A DNA stretch of 64,000 bases from Tigriopus japonicus (taxonomy: Eukaryota; Arthropoda; Copepoda; Harpacticoida; Harpacticidae): assembly GCA_010645155.1 (NCBI GenBank), contig CM021320.1:2832535-2896534 (forward strand). Reading direction: 5' to 3'. Shown here one piece after another: positions 60,724-64,000 of this stretch. Below the pieces are notes generated by a model, which searched no databases, was not told the origin of the DNA, and worked only from the letters and a program-made list of their open reading frames with translations. The position numbers were made by a program, and so were the translations under genes. Positions within the stretch are counted from its first letter, which is position 1. Each line of letters begins with the position of its first letter.

Positions 60724-61489
60724 CCTAAACATAACCTTTCCATCACTTCCGAACAATCCAAACACCATTATCTAGAATTGTCTAGAATTCCAAAGTTTAG
60801 AAAGAAGTTGTTCAAAAGGAGTTGTCAGATTTCAAATAGACTTAGAAGTAGTTCAAATCCATCTGTTATAGCCAGACTCCAAAGCAAACTGGATGTGGTC
60901 CAATCAAAGATTAGGGCCTCCATTGATTCCGATCAGTTAGAGAAGGAAAGTAGTGATCCAGGAGGTTAAGACTACTCCAAAGCCGATTTTCTCTTTTGCA
61001 AACACAAAGAGAAAAATGAAGCATCCAGTTGGACCTTTTGGGGTCGACGGTAAAACCGTTAATGATACTGAGGTTATGGCTAATATGCTTGGAGATCAGT
61101 TCTCAAGTGGATTTTCAATTTCGTAAAGGGATGGCATAGCAGGCCATGACTGTCGTAATGTTGTTGATGAGACTGGTATAGATAGTCAGGATAATCAATT
61201 TGAGGATCTGGTTGTGAAAGATCAAGATGCTTTTGAGGCCATCAAGAGCTTATCGCATCTTCGATCAGGCCAAGTTTCCCTCCTCTCTAAAAGTAGCTCA
61301 TGTCGTTCCAATTTTTAAGGGCGGATATAAGTCACTCCCTAGTAATTATAGGCTCATTTCTCTTACTTCCAGTATTGCAAAGGCCTTTGAGAAGATCATA
61401 AAGTCCAAGCTTGTTGAGTATTTGGAAACCCATAATATCATTCCCCCTGGGCAGCATGGGTTACGAGCCCGTTTTAGTATTGTAACCCA

Positions 61490-61754
61490 TGGATGAGTGT
61501 AATCAGACGAATTCAGTTGGGGATTCTGGGGCCAAAATGACTAGGGATATGTAAGAGTCGAGACAAACCCTCTAAAAAACTCGCTAAAAAATCTAAAAGC
61601 CTAATTTGCACTTTGTTTTACAATCAATCGAAACATGAAAATTTCCCTCACGTAACAAACTCAAACTGTGAAACGCCCAAGTCTGGTTTTGATCCATCCC
61701 TAGCAAGTTTGGCCCCAAAATCCCCAGCTGAATTCGTCCGACTGCGCTCATCCA
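61490..61754. mobile_element. MITE, 265 bp, inside the LINE
   Basis: Inverted ends of about 60 bp: TGGATGAGTGTAATCAGACG on the left against TGGATGAGCGCAGTCGGACG on the right in reverse complement, both continuing AATTCAG(T/C)TGGGGAT and TGGGGCCAAA. It sits between two parts of the reverse transcriptase domain that are contiguous in copy 3. No convincing target duplication. Non-coding. Confidence 0.85.
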
Positions 61755-62370
61755 ATGATTGACCATATTGAGCAGATCATTCAAGGGCTTGAAAGTCAAG
61801 AGTCAGTTGATGTAGTCTATCTTGACTTGGCCAAGGCCTTTGATAAGGTAGATCATGGTCTTTTGCTCGATCAACACAAAGAGTTTGGGATCCAAGGTAA
61901 GGTCCTGAATTTGATTGATAGTTTCATGAGTGAAAGGAAGCAAATAGTTAAAGTTGAAGGACCTTTTAGCGGCATGTCTGATGTCAGGTCAGGTGTTCCA
62001 CAAGGTTCAATTTTAGGTCCGCTCCTGTTTATTCTCTTTATTGCTCCTCTCCAGAAGTTTAGAACAAAAGACAGTATTTCTACATATGCTGATGACAGAA
62101 AATTAGTTTGTGGAAGGAATGGTCAAGACTTAAAACGTTTAGTTGAGGACTTGGAGAAAGTCTACTCTTGGGTTGCAACCAAGTAACGTTTAAAGCCAAG
62201 TTGAGTAACATGGCTTTAAACGGGATGCAATTCTGCGCAATGACGTATAGACGACAAATTTGGATATACCAACTCAAAGACATTGGAGATGGAGGCTGTG
62301 AAATAGAGCGGGTATCGTCCATAAGGGATTTAGGAGTTGTCATCCAAGATGATGGAAAGTTTGATGAGCA

Positions 62371-63214
62371 GAGACAGGAAGTTTAGACGAATAAAACTGT
62401 CAAATTAGACGAAAAAAGATGAATGAAATTGCCCGATTAAATGAAAAAAGACGAACAAAATTGCCCGATTAAATGAAAAAAGACGAAAAAAAAAGCCTCC
62501 ATTCAACGAAAAAAAACCGTCTTTCACGGTAAAAAATAACTAACGAATTGCCTGTAAAGAGGTTACAAAGAGCCTTAAACTGCTGCCCATAAAGTAGACG
62601 AAAAGTGTGTTCCATTTGAGGGGAAACAGCTGCTCTGTGTAAAACTACAAAATATACAAAAGAAAGGAAGGAAAAGTGCCAAATGAGCAAGAAATGGTCA
62701 GTGGTAAATATTAATTTAAAAAAAAACCTGTTCAAAAAGAGTTCAAAACCACCCTTTTTTCAACGTTTTCAGTTGAGCAATATTTTATGGCAAATTTGCT
62801 GACACTTAATTGTTCGCATAGTCGGATACCTTTTTTCAATCCAATAGTGGCCTTTTCTTTCCGTGTCTGTCGGGAAACCCTACGAGTTAAAATTTAAGTG
62901 TGGATCATATTTTGTTCGAGCAAAAACGCAACTGACAATCAAACTATTACTTTGGCCCAAGTTTTGGCGTTGAACTTTTTTGAAAGTGTCTATTTAATTT
63001 TAAATTTGAGAAAAAAAACTTAAAATCCAAGAAATTTTTCCATTTTTCACTAATCAGACGAAAAAATTGAGTAAAATTGCCGGATTAGACGAAAAAAGAC
63101 GAATAAAATCCAAATTAGATGAATAAATTCGTCGCGACGAATAAGGTTAAAAAAGACGAATAAAGACGAAAAAAGACGAATTCGTTTATTTGTCTAAAGT
63201 TCCTGTCCCTATAA
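62371..63214. mobile_element. 844-bp non-autonomous element with 9-bp target duplication
   Basis: TGATGAGCA occurs at both borders (62,362-62,370 and 63,215-63,223). Removing the element and one copy restores an uninterrupted LINE frame (DDGKFDEHIKLKVGKAFQTC), so the insertion limits are well supported. Ends are inverted: GACAGGAAGTTTAGACGAAT on the left and GACAGGAACTTTAGACAAAT on the right in reverse complement. The right end carries a few extra bases (TATAA). Inside both ends are repeats of GACGAAAAAAGACGAA with AATTGCC(C/G)GATTA. No transposase. Confidence 0.9.
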
Positions 63215-63865
63215 TGATGAGCATATCAAGTTGAAAGTTGGTAAGGCATTTCAAACGTGCGGCTTGATCTATCGCTATCTAAGTCCAGAGTTAGTATTAC
63301 GATGCTAACTCTGTACAAGTCGATTGTTCAACCGCATCTTGAATATGCTTCCCCCATTTGGGCTCCAATGATTTCGACAAGTTTGCAAAAGGTCGAGCAC
63401 GTCCCAAGATGTTTCACTAGGAACATCACAGGGATGAGAGAGCTCTCATATTGGGAGAGGCTCCAGAAGTTAGGGCTGTACAGTACTCAGAGAAGGTATG
63501 AAAGGTATCTGATACTGTATGTCTTCAAGAGCATTCATGGGCTCTGTCCCAACCCAGGCTTTGAGATCAGTTGTAGCGATCGTAGAGGTTTTACGCGTGT
63601 TCTGGGAGCACCTCCAAGGGAATCGAGGCTAGTTCGAACAATGAAGTCCTCCTCTCTTCTTAAGATCAGGATTGATCTAATGTTCTTGATCTTCTTCAGA
63701 TCAAGACAGGATTGAAATTTTTTTAAAATACCATTCTTGACCAACCCACTATTCAAGGGTTGTACAGCTCTGCCAACAGTAACTCATTGGTAAATCAAAT
63801 TTCGGATCAACGTTAATTACATAAATTATATTTCATCATTTCAATCATTATTGTTTCATATGTAG

Positions 63866-64000
63866 ATGTGTAAGAAGATCAATCCCAAATCGAAAGGAAT
63901 CGACGTAATTAAGGCACATCCCGAGGTCATTGCAAAGAACATCTCTTCCACTAAACTGCATACTGTTGTGTATAGGTCAACTTCATACAGATTAGGAAAG
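63866..64000 (+). CDS. Possible exon running off the right edge, unidentified
   Basis: After an acceptor-like TTTCATATGTAG, an open frame begins MCKKINPKSKGIDVIKAHPE and continues through VIAKNISSTKLHTVVYRS to the last base with no stop (45 codons). The composition is protein-like and the DNA is less AT-rich than the LINE tail just before it. I recognise no family. It starts about 30 bp after the LINE 3' end, so it could also be flanking unique DNA that is open by chance. Confidence 0.3.
   Translation, partial: MCKKINPKSKGIDVIKAHPEVIAKNISSTKLHTVVYRSTSYRLGK

Larger units (their letters stand above)
60740..63835 (+). mobile_element. CR1/Jockey-like LINE, copy 4, broken by two insertions
   Basis: In order: a linker region (PKPIFSFANTKRK, then PVGPFGVDGKTVNDTEVMAN), reverse transcriptase motifs (KVAHVVPIFKGG, YRLISLTSSIAKAFEKIIKS, VVYLDLAKAFDKVDHG, SGVPQGSILGPLLF, and the catalytic TYADD), then VRDLGV-like SIRDLGVVIQDDGKF and the tail (EYASPIWAP, FTRNITGMRELSYWERLQKL, YVFKSIHGLCPNPGFEI). 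No endonuclease domain is present, so it is 5'-truncated near 60,740. A MITE (61,490-61,754) and an 844-bp element (62,371-63,214) interrupt it, and there are frameshifts near 60,970 and 61,230, a stop after 62,186 and a tail deletion near 63,655. It is dead. Confidence 0.9.

Overview
This window is eukaryotic nuclear DNA. Its genes have very short GT-AG introns (54 to 83 bp), arthropod-like start contexts (CAAAATG), many simple-sequence runs, and relics of LINE, mariner and hAT-type elements. The two recognisable proteins are animal families: a lysosomal ABCD4-type ABC transporter and a microsomal glutathione transferase. My best guess is an arthropod, probably a crustacean such as a copepod. 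That guess rests on general style and not on any diagnostic marker.

Layout. Positions 1 to about 34,000 form a gene desert of fairly balanced base composition. I find no convincing exon, tRNA or transposon there, only microsatellites and one assembly gap (25,416-25,776). Near 34 kb the texture changes abruptly to AT-rich, repeat-laden DNA. From 34.5 to 35.2 kb there is a truncated 5S rRNA-derived segment next to two oppositely oriented arrays of 15-bp repeats. From 35.2 to 37.2 kb there is a very AT-rich island with decayed reading frames.

The gene-bearing part follows. ABCD4 (minus, 4 exons, 37,432-39,464) is complete. An unidentified 527-residue coiled-coil protein (minus, 43,384-44,967) is intronless with a poly(A) signal. 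An MGST1-like MAPEG enzyme with an unusual N-terminal extension lies on the plus strand (47,990-48,933). A repeat-rich coiled-coil exon (minus, 59,107-58,403) ends in a good phase-0 splice donor. It may join a terminal exon at 52,635-52,411 across a 5.8-kb intron full of repeats. A possible new exon runs off the right edge (63,866-64,000). These genes show no common pathway and no operon-like arrangement.

The AT-rich DNA from 45 to 64 kb is a stack of nested mobile elements. It holds at least four copies of one CR1/Jockey-like LINE, two mariner/Tc1 transposase relics, two hAT-like non-autonomous elements with 8-bp target duplications, and a two-member MITE family with CTAGAGC ends. It also holds an 844-bp element with 9-bp target duplications inserted in the LINE; removing it restores the LINE reading frame. 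A perfect 27-bp tandem array at 46.3 kb shares its motif with that 844-bp element.
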